Shown here in pieces: positions 45,407 to 57,488 of a stretch of 64,000 nt of DNA. The position numbers were made by a program, and so were the translations under genes. The notes beneath the pieces were generated by a model. That model worked only from the letters and a program-made list of their open reading frames with translations. It was not told the origin of the DNA and made no database searches. The stretch is from Megascapheus bottae (lineage: Eukaryota; Chordata; Mammalia; Rodentia; Geomyidae). The DNA is taken from contig JANJXV010000024.1 of assembly GCA_024803745.1 (NCBI GenBank), positions 11,919,427 through 11,983,426 on the forward strand, given 5' to 3'. Numbering within the stretch: position 1 is the first letter of the stretch; every line of letters starts with the position of its first letter.

Positions 45407-46334
45407 ATGAGAGAGATGTCACCATCCCAAGAAATCATGCCTGAAGAGACACGAAATATGACTCTATTCAAGGAGATGAATGTGGACATGACCAAAGAAA
45501 TTAAAGCAGAGTTACAAAAACAATTCCAGGAACATAAGCAGGAAATTACCAAGGAGCTCCTTGAATTCAAAAAAGAAATGGAAGCAAAGATTAATACCCT
45601 TTCGGCAGACATGAGCAGCTCAGTGTCCACAATTCAAGCAAAAATGGATGCATTAAGCAACAGATTGAGTGAGATGGAGAATAGGATATCAGGAATGGAA
45701 GATAGAATGCAAGAGCTGGAACAGAGAATCATCAGTCTGGAGAAATCAGTTAGAATTCACCAAAGAGAACTCCAGGACCTGGCAGATCCAGCCAAGAAAT
45801 CTAATCTTCGTATGATAGGGATTGATGAGGGGGCTGAGTACCAGGACAAAGGAATGCAAACCTTATTCACCAAAATCATAGCAGAGAACTTCCCCAACCT
45901 TAAAAGGGAAAATACATTATTGAAGGTTTCAGAACTCCAAGCAGGCAAGATCCTAGAAGGAACTCGTCTAGACACATCATAGTAAAAACACTAGACCCAA
46001 ATACCAAGGAGCTGATCTTAAATGCTGCAAAAACAAAGAGCTATACTACAGCAGGAAAAAAATTCAAATAACTGCAGACCTCTCCATGAAAACCCTAAAT
46101 GCAAGAAAAGCTTGGAAAAACATCATTCATATCCTGAAGACCAACAACTGCCAACCCAGACTGATATATCCATCAAAACTAGCATTTACATTTGAGGGAG
46201 AAACAAGAATATTTCACTCCAAAGAGAAGCTATATGAATACATGCACACTAAACCAGCATTACAAAAAATATTAACTAATCAAGAACAAATTGCAGAACA
46301 TCAAGAACTCTCATCAAGAAGCAATTACCTATAA
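45407..46334 (+). pseudogene. L1 ORF1 (frameshifted)
   Basis: ORF1p is the nucleic-acid chaperone of L1. The first part, 191 codons from the ATG at 45407, shows a long heptad-type coiled coil (codons about 10-120: repeated K/E/M/L/I patterns such as RLSEMENRISGMEDRMQELE) and then the start of the RRM-like domain. It stops at 45980. The C-terminal domain continues in another frame at 46086-46334, with NNCQPRLIYPSKLAF recognisable. The break around 45960-46085 makes it non-functional. Confidence 0.85.
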
Positions 46335-46396
46335 CTCACTAAACACAAAAGGGGGAAAAAGAGAGAGAGAGAGAAACTTAGAAGTAAAAATAAATA

Positions 46397-49300
46397 ATGA
46401 CAATAGACACTGACCACTTCTCCATAATTTCCCTAAACGTGAACAGGCTGAACAATCCAATCAAAAGACACAGAGCAGCAGATTGGATTAAGAAACAAGA
46501 CCCATCCATATGTTGTCTCCAAGTAACCTGCCTCACTGCCAAAGACAGAAACAAATTCCAAGTGAAAGGATGGAGATGAATTTTACACTCCATTGCACTG
46601 TGCAAAAAAGCAGGAATAGCAATCTTAATCTCAGTAATCTTAACTTCTCAGTAAAATCAGTACATAAAGATAAAGGTGGCCACTACATATTAGTAAAGGG
46701 TACAATCCATGCCCACAATATTACATTATAAACATTTACTCCCCCAACACGGGAGCATCCAAATACGTCAAACAAACTCTCTTAGAATTACAGACAGAAC
46801 AAGATAGACTCAAACACAATCATAGTGGGAGACCTCAATACGCCACTCTCACCAAATGACAGGTCAACTCAACAAAAGGTAAGCAAAGACACCATCGACT
46901 TAAATGACACCATAGCCCATGGCGAAACTTTTCACATTTTTCTCAGCAGCACATGGAACACACTCCAAAATAGATCACATTAAGTTTTCATACAGAAAAC
47001 TTAAGCAGATACAAGAAAACTCATATAATCCCATGCATTCTATCTGACCACAGTGGAGTCAGACTAGTTCTGAACAATGTCAAAAAACATTCAAACACTT
47101 GGAAGCTGAACAACAGACTTCTGAATAACTCCTGGGTTACAGATCAGATCAGAGAAGAAATTCAAAACTTCCTTGAATGTAATGACATTACAAAGGAACT
47201 TATGGGACACCGCAAAGGCAGTTCTAAGGGGCAAATTTATTACACTAGGAGCGCATATTAAAAACACAGTAGAAGAGCATGTAAATAACCTAAAAAAGAA
47301 ATTGAAACACCTAGAGGAGCAAGAAAAAGTTAATTCTAAAACAACTTGAAGGACAGAAATAACAAAAATAAAATCAGAAATATCAGAGACTGAAATAAGA
47401 TCTACTACACACAAAATTAATAAATCAAAAAGTTGGTTCTTTGAAAGAGTCAACAAAATAGACAGACCCCTGGCAAGATTAATCAAAAAAAGGAAAGGGA
47501 AGACTCAAATAAACAAGATCAGAGACCCCATGAGAACAATCACAACTGATATCCAAGAAATTCAGTCCATTATGAATAAGTACTACCAGGGCCTATATTC
47601 AAAGAAACAAGAAAATCTAGTAGCAATGGATGGTTTCTTAAATAAATATAGGCTACCCACATTGAACAATGAAGAGGTAAACAAATTGAACAAACCAATC
47701 TCTTACAATAAAATTGTGGAAGCAATCAGGAAAATGCCAACCAAAAAGAGCCCAGGTCCAGATGGTTTCACTGAGGAATTCTACAAGACATTTAAAGATG
47801 AAGGAACACCTATACGCTTGAAACTCTTCCAAGAAATAGAAGCAGAAGGAGCAATTCCAAACTCATTTTATGAAGCTAATATTACACTCATCCCCAAACC
47901 AGGGAAAGACCCAACAAAAAAAGAAAACTACACACCTATCTCTCTAATGAACACAGACACAAAATTCCTCAATAAAATATTAGCCAACAGAATCCAGAAA
48001 CAAATTTAAAAAATTATACACTACGATCAAGTAGGCTTCATCCAGGCTTCATCCAGAGATGCAAGGCTGGTCTAACATTTGCAAATCAATCAATGTAATA
48101 CATCACATCAATAGAGTTAAGGATAAGAATCATATGATAAATTCTCTGGATGCAGAGAAGGCATTTGACAAAATACAAGATCCATTCATGTTGAAAGCAC
48201 TAGAAAAAATAGGAATAAGAGGTACATTCTTTAAAATAATTAAAGCAATATATGACAGACCTACAGCCAGTATTATACTAAATGGTGAAAGATTGGAACC
48301 ATTTACCTTAAAATCAGGAACTAGACAGGGATGCCCACTCTCTCCACTTCTCTTCAATATAGTGCTGGAACCCTTATCCAGAACAATAAGGCAAGAGAAG
48401 GACATCAAAGGGATCCACATAGGGAAAGAAGAAATTAAGCTATTCCTATTCACAGATGACATGATCCTCTACTTGAGTGACCCAACAGACTCCTCTCCCA
48501 AACTCCTAGAACTAATAAACCACTTTAGCAAAGTGGCAGGATACAAAATTAACCTTCAGAGTCAGTAGCCTTCTTGTACACCAACAATACACAAACAGAA
48601 GGCCAAATCAAAAAATGATCCCATTCGCAATAGCCCCCAAAAGAATAAAATACTTAGGAATTAACCAAAGATGCAAAGGAATCATTTAATAAAAACTACA
48701 AAAGCCTAACAAAAGAAATTAAAGAGGACACTAGGAAATGGAAAGACATCCCATGCTCATGGCTACAGAGAACCAACATAATGAAAATGAGTATACTGCC
48801 ATAATTGATATACAAATTCAATGCAATCCCCATCAAAATCCCAAAGACATTCTTTACTGAAATAGAAGATATAATCCAAAGATTCATATGGAACAAGAAA
48901 AGACCTAGAATAGCCAAAACAATTCTAGGAAAAAAGAGCAATGCTGGTGGTATTACCTAAAAATAAAAAAGTTTCTGCACAGATAAAAGCATAGCCACAA
49001 AAGTAGAGAGACAGCCAACCAACTAGGAAAAGATATTTACCAATAATACATCTGACAAATGCTTAATATCCAGTATCTTCAGGGAACTCAAGAAACTAAT
49101 CCCCCCCCAAACCCAGCAACCATTCACTAAATGGGCAAGGGAATAAAGAGAGACTTATCAGAGAAGAGATTAAAATGGCAGAAAAGCATATGAGAAAATG
49201 TTCATTATCCATGGTCATAAAGGAACTACAAATAAAAACAACCCTAAGATACCACCTTACTCCAACAAGAATGGCCATGATTTTGAACTCAGACAATGAC

Positions 49301-49736
49301 AGTTGCTGGCGGGGTTGTGGAGAAAAAGGAACCCTACTACACTGCTGGTGGGATTGTAAACTAGTTCAGCCAATCTGGAAAGCAGTGTGGAGGTTTCTTA
49401 AAGAACTGAAAATTGACCTTCCCTATGATCCCGCCATACCACTTCTGGGCATCATAACCCTGAACATCATAACCCAAGATATGATAAGCTATGTTCATCT
49501 CTGCACAATTCACAATAGCCAGGCGATGGAAACAATCCAGATGCCCTAGTGTAGATGAATGGATACAGAAAATGTGGTATATATATACAATGGGATTCTA
49601 CATAACCAAGAGACAAGATAAAATAATGGCATTTGCAGGGAAGTGGATGAATCTAGAGCGAATCATGTTGAGTGAGACAAGTCAAGACCAAAGGAACAAA
49701 AGGCGCATGGTATCCTTAATATGTGGCTATTAGATC
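46397..49736 (+). pseudogene. L1 ORF2 endonuclease/reverse transcriptase (broken)
   Basis: Domains run in order: an APE-type endonuclease (46397-47070), a reverse transcriptase (about 47530-48570), and the C-terminal Cys region (49300-49380, CWRGCG...HCWWDC). In the endonuclease the N-terminal SLNVNRLN motif, GDLNTPLS (near 46830) and SDHSGV (near 47045) survive, but the position usually occupied by the catalytic Glu (QETH) reads QVTC. The RT has the FTDD active-site string near 48450 where FADD is usual. Stops occur after codon 61, at 48007 and at 48568. A length of about 3.3 kb against the usual 3.8 kb indicates an internal deletion. Confidence 0.88.
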
Positions 49737-50016
49737 CAAACAATACAAGAGCAAGGACTTGATATTTGCATACCCAATGCTATGGACATGGTATTGGAAA
49801 TATAAACATAACTACATAGACATAAAAACCTATGACTCTATAGACATAATGTTTTATTACATAGATCAATATGTACTATGATATACAAGCCCTTAGCCTA
49901 ATTTTGATTATGTTCTAAAAACTAAGTGCCCTTCTTAAATACTCGTTTGTTAAACATGCTATTTGAAATATGATGTAAAAATCAATGTTAATAAATTCTT
50001 TAAAAAAAATAGTCTA

Positions 50017-50201
50017 GCGGCTGGAAGTTTGGCTTAATGGTAGTACTTGCCTAGCATACACCAAGACCCAGGTTTGATTCCTCTGTACCACATACACACA
50101 CAAAAAAAGCTGGAAGTGGTGCTATAGCTCAAGTGGTAGGGTTCTAGCCTTGAGGAAAAAAATCCAAGGACACTGTTCAGTCTCTGACTCAAGTCCAGGA
50201 C
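50017..50201 (+). repeat. IDL-Geo SINE at the L1 3' end
   Basis: It begins a few bases after the L1 poly-A, and its tail passes into a CA repeat (50202-50236). Confidence 0.9.
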
Positions 50202-50236
50202 TGGGAAAACATACACACACACACACACACACACAC
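50202..50236 (+). repeat. (CA)n microsatellite
   Basis: About 15 units at the SINE tail. Confidence 0.95.
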
Positions 50237-50459
50237 GTCTAGATGTCCAACAATAAGAATCACAGCACATGTTGAAATGTTAGACTGTGCAATGCCTAAA
50301 GATAGTGATTTCAATGTATTTGATGACATGGAGAATATGACAACAAAAACATAAACAGCTAACATTTTATTAAATACATGCCTGCAGGAAAAGAAAAGGT
50401 TAAGCCAAAATATTGATCTTTCTCTCTGAACAGGATGGTCTTAACTGTTATTTTATTTG

Positions 50460-51000
50460 GATAACATATATATTTTTTTAACCACTTTAAGTATATGTCA
50501 GTGGCATTATGTATTTTACACATTCAGAATATTGTGTAACTATCACTACTGTGACATTCTAGATTTTTTTTTAATTCCCAGACTTCTTCATCTTCACCCA
50601 CTCCTTAGCCCCACCTCTGCACTTCTTGCCCCTGTGGATCTGTCTGTCATAGGTACTTTACACAAGCGGAATCATACAATGTTTTCCTCCTGTGTCTGGT
50701 TTGTTTCCAAAAGTATAATACTATTTTCCAAGTTCACCCACATTGTAGTATGAATCAGAATTCCATTCATCTTCACAGCTGAATAATACTCCATGATATA
50801 TAAGTATCTACAGCATCTTGTTTATCTGTTTATCCATCGACAAACATTTCTATTCTTTCTGACTTTGGATTATTATGATTAATGCTATTAATATTGATGT
50901 GCAAGTATATGGTAACGTCTGCTTTCTTTGGAATCTATACCAGTGGATAGACATGCTGGATCCCATGATAATTCTGTTTTAACTTTTTATAGAATGATTG
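50460..51000 (-). repeat. Older L1 3'-region remnant (antisense)
   Basis: 'ccattcatcttcacagctgaataatactccat' and 'ctataccagtggatagacatgctggatccc' are reverse-complement L1 C-terminal text. All frames are lost. Confidence 0.75.
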
Positions 51001-51369
51001 GTTTTTACTTTTTAATTTCTTTTCTAAATTCACACAATTTTTCTATTTGAATACTTCTTGCTATTTTTAAATAAATGAAAAGAACATCATTGTTTCAAAT
51101 ACCTCTCTGCTACCTACATATTCTAAAGTGTTGTTTTTTTGGATCTACGCAAAGCGTCACTTATAATCCCCCTGGACCAAGAGCTGTACATGCACAAATG
51201 ACTGTCTTGAAACATACTTTTTAACTAGGTAAGAAGACAGAGAGTTTTTGGTGGGATGGGCCAGTGTTGTCTAGGCAGCTTGAGCCATATCTTGTTGGGT
51301 TTTTTTTTGGGGGGGGGTGTTGTTTTTGTTTTGCTTTTGTTATTTTTCAGTCTCTTGTTTTTGCTCAAG

Positions 51370-51545
51370 GCCAGTCTTAGACTAAGATCCTTCTGCACAT
51401 GCCTCTGCATGGCCGAGGTTTATAGGTATGAACTACCATATCCAGCTTGTTGATTAACATGGGGTCTTGCTAACACCAGTCCATAATCCTTCCAATCTCT
51501 ACTTTCCTAAAAGCTGGGATTACAGGTGTGAGCCATCTAGCCAAG
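51370..51545 (-). repeat. Two B1/7SL-like antisense fragments
   Basis: The second piece ends 'aaaagctgggattacaggtgtgagccatctagcc'. The first (51370-51450) is more diverged. Confidence 0.6.
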
Positions 51546-51861
51546 CTGTGTTTCTTGAAAGAAAAGTTTATCACTTACAATTTTCAAGAGGAGGAGACAT
51601 GCCAGGTCTTGCAGGGAAGCACAGCAATGCAGGAGGGTTAGTCAGAAGACAAAGGGAGCATAGAGAAAATACAAGCCAGAGAGTCTTTATTGTGGTCTAC
51701 GTGGGCAAAACCAGAGCAGCTGACTTCTGATTGACTCATGAGTAATTTCAGCTGGCTTTGAACTAGCAGAGTAGTCCCTAGCCCTGGGGCGATTTAGGAC
51801 AGGAAGCCTCTAGGCGCCGTGTGTGAGAGTTGGATAAAGGAGTGTAGGAGCTCCATACTGA

Positions 51862-52089
51862 TTGGTGTGCTTTCTGGGTCTATAATCCTAGCGACTCAAG
51901 AGGCTGAGAGCTGGTGATCGCAGTTTGAAATGAGCCAGGACAAAAAAGTCTGTGAGACACTTATTTCAAATTAGCCAGCAAAAAGCCAGAAGTGGAGCCA
52001 GGTGGCTAGAGTGGTAGAGCACTAGCTTTGAGTGAAAAAGCTCAGGGATAGTGCCTACCAAGACCCCAAGTTCAAGCCCCAGGACATAC

Positions 52090-52090
<1 letters not shown>
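51862..52090 (+). repeat. 7SL-like/Geo SINE
   Basis: Complete dimer. The tail leads directly into a long GA tract. Confidence 0.88.
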
Positions 52091-52093
<3 letters not shown>

Positions 52094-52165
<72 letters not shown>

Positions 52166-52310
52166 GGAGGGGAGGGGAGGGGAGGGGGTGAGAGAGAGCC
52201 GAGGGAGAAGGGGAGAGAGAGAGAGAGAGGGAGGGGGGACAGAGAGGGACAGAGACAGAGAGAGAGAGGGAGAGAGAGAGACAGAGAGACAGACAGAGAG
52301 GGGGGGAGAC
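52094..52310 (+). repeat. (GA)n / GGGGA purine tract
   Basis: About 34 pure GA units are followed by GGGGA units and GA/CA mixtures. The plus strand is almost only purine for about 210 bases. Confidence 0.97.
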
Positions 52311-52329
52311 TCACTGGCACGTTTACTTA

Positions 52330-53480
52330 CTAACTCTAGGTACTATATTAACTAGTCTTGGAAGGGGCAATTTGCTCAGGATTGACAAGACTCCAAGATG
52401 TCAAGCTATCCTAAACAGCAATTAATGATTAGTATGATACAATATGTGCAAGATTTCTCTTATAGCATTTGGAAATAGCAAAGTTTGAAAACCAGTGGAA
52501 TTTCTATCATTTAAAGAGCTGCTTAAGTAAATGATATATGCCAATACAAGCAAGTATTATACCTCCATGGCAAAGAATGGAGAAAACGTCAAGAGCTATT
52601 GTAAAAAGCACATTCAATGCCTCCTCTCTTCTGTGACCAGTTTTCATAAGAAGCTCAAGGTTGAGGCACCATGTGGACAAGAGCTGGGAGGAAAGCCTCT
52701 TCCCATCAGAAATTCAGGTCTCTAGGCCCAGGGCAGGGCAGGGTGAGAATGTGGACTTAAACACTGTGGTGCGAGTACCCAGAGGGCGGGACAGATCCAC
52801 AGGGTACTCTGCCCAGCTCAGAACAGCCCTGGAACAGATCAAGGCTTCATTTCCTACTGGCCAAGTGTGGGCAGGGCGGCCTGCATGGACCCTTTCAGCC
52901 CCCATCCACCTCCTGTAATGACGAGCACAGATGGCCAGTGCCCCAGAACCCCTCAGCAGTGCCTGGAACCCCACGGCAGCCCACTAGGAGGGCCTTTTGG
53001 CAAAGTCTGTTCTCTTGCAGCAAAATTGGCAAGTGGGGTTCATCTTACATGCCAACTCCATGTTGGGTGTGGTTGACTAGACCGCTGTGTTGAAAGGCTG
53101 CCCGCTGAGGTCCAGGCTGGGCAGAGTGGAATGGCAGCACTTGATCTAGTGAAGGAGGAAGTAGAGTGGCCTGGAAGCCACCCCAAGGGCTTTTCACCCC
53201 ACGGGCTTGCTCACATGGCATAGCTGGCACCTCATAGGTACCACATAGTGACAAGATACTCTCTTCTCCCTGTGGCCCTACAGTCCCCTGCAGAGGTTGG
53301 AGGCAGAGGCAGCCCTACCCAAAAGACATGCAATCTTCCAGAACCCTGGCTGCTGCTCCTCCTTAGGGTGAATGCCCTGGCTGAGGGGCAGAAGAGCTTA
53401 CACATCATTAACCAGTCACCCTAGAGGTAGCCACCAACTCCCTCGCGTGCCTCTTGCTGGAGAATGACTCCAGGCTCTGG
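52330..53480. other. Non-repetitive intergenic DNA
   Basis: Moderately GC-rich after 52660. No exon, RNA gene or known repeat was recognised. Confidence 0.4.
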
Positions 53481-53483
53481 AGA

Positions 53484-53516
53484 TGAGAGAGAGAGAGGGA
53501 GAGGGAGAGAGGGAGA

Positions 53517-53582
<66 letters not shown>

Positions 53583-53599
53583 CAGAGACAGACAGAGAC

Positions 53600-53647
<48 letters not shown>
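53484..53647 (+). repeat. (GA)n/(GACA)n purine-rich tract
   Basis: GA and GGGA units surround a central GACAGA block. It lies immediately upstream of a SINE rather than at its tail. Confidence 0.97.
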
Positions 53648-53648
<1 letters not shown>

Positions 53649-53649
53649 C

Positions 53650-53823
53650 AGCAATCAGGCACTGGTGGCTCATGCCTGTAACTCTAGCTACTCAAGAGAC
53701 TGAGATCTGTGGATCAGGCAAGAAAGCCTAGGAAACTCGTCTCTAATTAACCACCAAAAAGCTGGAAGTGGATGTATGTCTCACATGGTAGAGTGAAGTC
53801 TTGAGTATAAAAGCTCAGGGACA
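53650..53823 (+). repeat. 7SL-like/Geo SINE, truncated at its 3' end
   Basis: A complete head is followed by a Geo half that ends at 'aaaagctcagggacag', where the next SINE begins. Confidence 0.85.
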
Positions 53824-53825
53824 GG

Positions 53826-54001
53826 GACAGGAGTGTGGCCTAGTGGAAGAGTGCTTGCCTAGTATACATTTAGCCCCGGGTTCAATTCCTTGGTACCACA
53901 TACACAGAAAAAGCCAGAAGTGGGGCTGTGGCTCAAGTGAAAGAGCACTAGAAAGCTCAAGGACAGTGTGCAGACCCTGACTTCAAGCGCCAGGATTGGC
54001 C

Positions 54002-54030
<29 letters not shown>
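53826..54030 (+). repeat. IDL-Geo SINE with long poly-A
   Basis: The Geo half lacks about 12 bases around 'agcactagaaagctc'. The tail is about 29 A. Confidence 0.9.
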
Positions 54031-54035
<5 letters not shown>

Positions 54036-54040
54036 TAGAG

Positions 54041-54232
54041 GGCTGGGAGTTTGGCCTAGTGGTAGAGTGCTTGCCTAGCATGCGTGAAGACCCGGGTTTG
54101 ATTCCTCAGTACCACATACATAGAAAAAAGCCAGAAGTGGGCTCGAGTGGTAGATCTCTAGCCTTGAGAAAGTCCAAGGACAGCGCTCAGGCCCTGAGCT
54201 CAAGCCCAGGACTGGCAAAAAAAAAAAAAAAA
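54041..54232 (+). mobile_element. IDL-Geo SINE with target-site duplication
   Basis: GCATTAGAG precedes it (54032-54040) and follows its A-tail (54233-54241). Box A is perfect, and box B has one change (GGTTTGATTCC). It inserted next to the poly-A of the preceding copy. Confidence 0.93.
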
Positions 54233-54244
54233 GCATTAGAGACC

Positions 54245-54858
54245 TTTACCTTTCTTCTCATTCTCTCTGGACGCTGATCCCCAGGCTCTTCCACAGAAGC
54301 TATGTCATTCAGTGCTTAAAATGGGCTTTCTCATTGATCTAGCTCACAGTGAACAGAGGATTAGCAGCTCTGAGCAATTTGTCCAAGGTCACATCCTGAC
54401 CTTGGCTTTTACCTGTACTCCCCCAGCCTCCTGGAGAAGTGGGCAGAGGGTAAATTTCAGCCTCAAAAACTGCACAACTGGCATCCTTCCTTGAAGATTG
54501 ACACTAAAGCGGCTTCTCTGGACCTGGAAAGCTGTTGGAGGAATCTCTGTCTTCCTCTTGCTTTCTCCTTGTCATGTGCCTTTCTTGAGCAGCTCAAGAG
54601 CAGCTCACTCACTGTCTCCCCAGGAAAGGACATGAATCCTGGTTAAGGTCTGGGTCACAACCCAGAGGCTGTGGGGTAGGTCTCTAGGATCCCATATGCT
54701 CAATACTCCAACCTAATCATCATGCCTCCAGAACTGGCTGGATCCCTAGCCTCCTGCCAGAACCTCCAAATGACACTACTCTCATTACATCGGTGTCATG
54801 CTTGTCCAGGGCTGGGCAGAGAGAAGGAAAGACTTCCTGCTGGCTTAAAAACAGAATT
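54245..54858. other. Non-repetitive intergenic DNA with a nuclear-receptor-like palindrome
   Basis: No gene was recognised. The stretch contains the inverted repeat at 54383-54405 listed separately. Confidence 0.45.
54383..54405. promoter_or_regulatory. Perfect inverted repeat of extended nuclear-receptor half-sites
   Basis: CCAAGGTCA, a 5-base spacer, then its exact complement TGACCTTGG. Each arm is an AGGTCA half-site with the CAA-type 5' extension preferred by monomeric receptors such as ERR and SF-1. The 5-base spacing is not the classic estrogen-receptor spacing of 3. Function is inferred only. Confidence 0.4.
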
Positions 54859-54859
54859 T

Positions 54860-55070
54860 GAGCAGGCTCACACCTGTAATTCTAACTACTCAGGAGGCTG
54901 AGATCTGATGATCATGGCTCAATGCCAACCTAGGCAGAAAACTCAGTGAGACTCTTATCCCCAATTAATGAACAAATAAAGCCAGAAGAAAAGGTGTGGC
55001 ATGAGCACCAACCTTTAGTGAAAAAGCTAAAGGAAAACAAAGCAATGAGTATAAGCCCCAGTACTTGACT
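54860..55070 (+). repeat. 7SL-like/Geo SINE, diverged
   Basis: The head 'caggctcacacctgtaattctaactactcaggaggc' is clear. The Geo half is eroded. Confidence 0.85.
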
Positions 55071-55079
55071 TGGGAAGTG

Positions 55080-56050
55080 GGGTGGAATCTGAACGGTTCT
55101 ATTGAGAGCCTGAGTCTCCCAGACATGTGTTGTGAAGTGTAAAATAATGAGGGAGGTCCCAGGACTTGCAGCAGTGAGTTTCCCACCATTAAACATCTGC
55201 AAACACAGGGAAAGGGACTTCTTGGCTTCTCCCAGATATTTCCTTCTGACTCTGGCATGGTGCAGATGAAGCCTCTTGCTGAGATGATCCTTTACACATA
55301 CCCAGCACCGCAGGCTAACAATACCATCATCTGAGTTAGTGCCCGTCCTCTTGGGGAGAGTGTGAAGCGGAGGGGATGAAGAACCTGCCCCCTTCCCTGG
55401 CCTTGCTCCAGTGGCTGGCTGCCTGCAGCACCCACACACAGCTGGCTGTGGGCCAGGACAGCAGGGTTCCAACTGGTCAGTGCCTACAGCTGTCCCTACA
55501 GACCAGATCAAGGGTATGTGATTCCCTGAGCAGCCACTTCCACCCTAATGTCCCTTTCATAGCCCTTGTCAAATTGCCATGGCTCTCCCCAGAGATTTTC
55601 ACAACTATGGAAAACAGCCATTGTCTGACCTCCAGGGAATGGGGATGTGTGCAGATTCCTGATTCTGGGAAAGCAGTTCTAAAGGCCAGTGGAGCCATCC
55701 AGCCTTGCCAGGCATTGCCGGCAATATTCCATCACAAAGCCAAGATACAGAGCCTGGCTAAGGCCAAGAAAATCACAAAAGCATCTGGGCTCAGTCATTT
55801 TGACTGTTGGTATGTAAATGAATGCATTTGGCTCCTGGAAACTGAAGGGAGAGGATGAGTCTCAAGAATATGTGTAACTGGCTTCTTTTGACCTGGAGAC
55901 ATGTAGCTGGCCAGGCAAAGGGCTTAGAAATCATTTATCATAAAAATTGTTATTTGTTAAATGAGGGAAGTCTTCCAATGTTCTATTATTTCAAGAATAA
56001 AAAAAGGTAAATGATTTGCCTTTTCCTACCACCTAGTTTGATAAATTTGT
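55080..56050. other. Non-repetitive intergenic DNA
   Basis: Frames of 160 codons (plus, 55376-55858) and 193 codons (minus, 54930-55511) overlap here. Neither has a recognisable motif, so no gene is called. Confidence 0.4.
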
Positions 56051-56055
56051 TTTGT

Positions 56056-56244
56056 TTTTTTTTTGCCATCCTGGGACTTGAATTCAGGGCCCGGCATTGT
56101 CCTTGAGCTTTGTCAAGGCTAGCCCTTTACCCACTTGAACCACAGCACCATTTTTTTTCCTGCGTATGTGCTACTGAGGAATTGAACCCAGGGCTTCAAG
56201 AATGCTAGGTAAACATTCTACCACTAGGCCACTCTCCCATCCCC
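56056..56244 (-). repeat. IDL-Geo SINE (antisense)
   Basis: First of two same-orientation copies. The Geo half is shortened near 56125-56160. Confidence 0.9.
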
Positions 56245-56271
56245 ACAATTTATTTTATTTATTTATTTATT

Positions 56272-56466
56272 TATTTTTTGCCAGTCCTGGGCTTAAGCTC
56301 AGGGCCTGAGCACTATCCTTGGACTTTCTCAAGGCTAGAGCTCTATGACTTGAGCCTCAGCACCACTTCTGGCTTTTTTCTATGTATGTGGTACCGAGGA
56401 ATCAAACCTGGGTCTTCCATGCATGCTAGGCAAGTACTCTACCACTAGGCCAAACTCCCAGCCCCA
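56272..56466 (-). repeat. IDL-Geo SINE (antisense)
   Basis: Second copy, better preserved. CCCCACAAT follows both copies, so it may mark a target-site duplication. Confidence 0.92.
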
Positions 56467-56477
56467 CAATCTTTTTA

Positions 56478-56585
56478 GACAGTCTCACTAAAGTCCAGAC
56501 TGGCTGGCCTTGAATTCAGGATCTCTCCTGCCTCCATCTCCTAAGTGTTGGGATTATAGGTATATATCACCATGCAGAGCTACGT
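56478..56585 (-). repeat. B1-like SINE (antisense)
   Basis: 'ctccatctcctaagtgttgggattataggtatatatcaccatgc' is a typical reverse-complement B1 head. Confidence 0.8.
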
Positions 56586-56589
56586 AACC

Positions 56590-57435
56590 TCATTTTCTTT
56601 TTCCTGCTCTAAAAACATTTAATGTACCTAGCAAAAAGTGGTTTCAGATACAAGACAGTTCCTTGAAAAGCCATAAGAGATAGTACTCTGGGCCAGGCAG
56701 AAGCCCTGCCCTGACCACCATCCAGGGAGCCAAGTTGCTCAGGAAGGGGTCTAGACTTCCTCACTCTCTTGCTGGCTCTAATACAGGGACGGCACACTTG
56801 CCCCTCAATAGCCTCTATGAGGTTGGATGTGAAGCTCACCTGAGATTGGAGAGATGAAATGGCTTTAAGCCAGGCAGTGCTCTGCCAGTCTTCATGTGAC
56901 AGTGGCAATGTTAAAGGCTAGCACACATCACAGGGTCCTCCTGACGGTCCTAGGGGATTCCTTTTCATGTCAGAATTAGACTGCACCAAGTCCTACCCTG
57001 CTCCTGGCAGAGCAGGAAAGATACAGATGGCATGTTATTATTAATCTGGTTTTATTCTGGGGCTATTTTGCATGCATCACCTCAAATAAGGCCAGCTAAA
57101 CTTAGGACAGACCATTTTTAGAGAGTGTAACAGTGCTGCAGCAACTCTAGCACTGCCTTAGGGGGAAATCAATGTTGCAGTGTTGCAGTCTAGTAAGGAA
57201 AGCATAAAACACAGTCCTTGCCCTTAAGGACAGGAAGGCCTTTCCTTCTGTCAAATATTTGGGGAAGTTCCCAAGATGGCTCTGCCAGTAGTCAAGTCTC
57301 CTATGGTCAAAGGCAGTTGGCTCTGGCAGAATGGGCAGGCAGGTCTAAGGAAAACTGGACTTGAAATGTATCAAGATAAGGGTGGTCCAAAAGGTCTTTT
57401 GGCACAACAACAGTTTTCTTCACAGAACTGCCGCC
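56590..57435. other. Non-repetitive intergenic DNA
   Basis: No gene or known repeat was seen. Confidence 0.4.
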
Positions 57436-57436
57436 A

Positions 57437-57488
57437 ACAGCGTGTGTATATGTGTGTGTGTGTGTGTGTATACACATACATATGTACA

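Larger units (their letters stand above)
44028..50009 (+). mobile_element. Nearly full-length, inactivated LINE-1
   Basis: A 5'UTR (44028-45406) includes a 15-bp unit repeated three times at 44290-44334. ORF1 lies at 45407-46334, ORF2 at 46397-49736, then a 3'UTR of about 270 bases ending in A8. This is a non-LTR retrotransposon. Both reading frames are broken by stops and frameshifts, and ORF2 appears to have lost several hundred bases near 48955. It inserted directly beside the SINE ending at 44022. It is the source-type sequence for the subfamily-B L1 tails at 33119 and 43530. Confidence 0.93.

Noticed and set aside
52032..52355. Arg/Glu and Ser/Leu repeat proteins over the GA tracts (also 53408-53731)
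   Set aside because: Direct translations of (GA)n microsatellites in several frames, with no gene context.
55376..55858. Intergenic frame of 160 codons
   Set aside because: No familiar domain or splice sites, and a 193-codon minus-strand frame (54930-55511) overlaps it. Chance frames of this size are expected.
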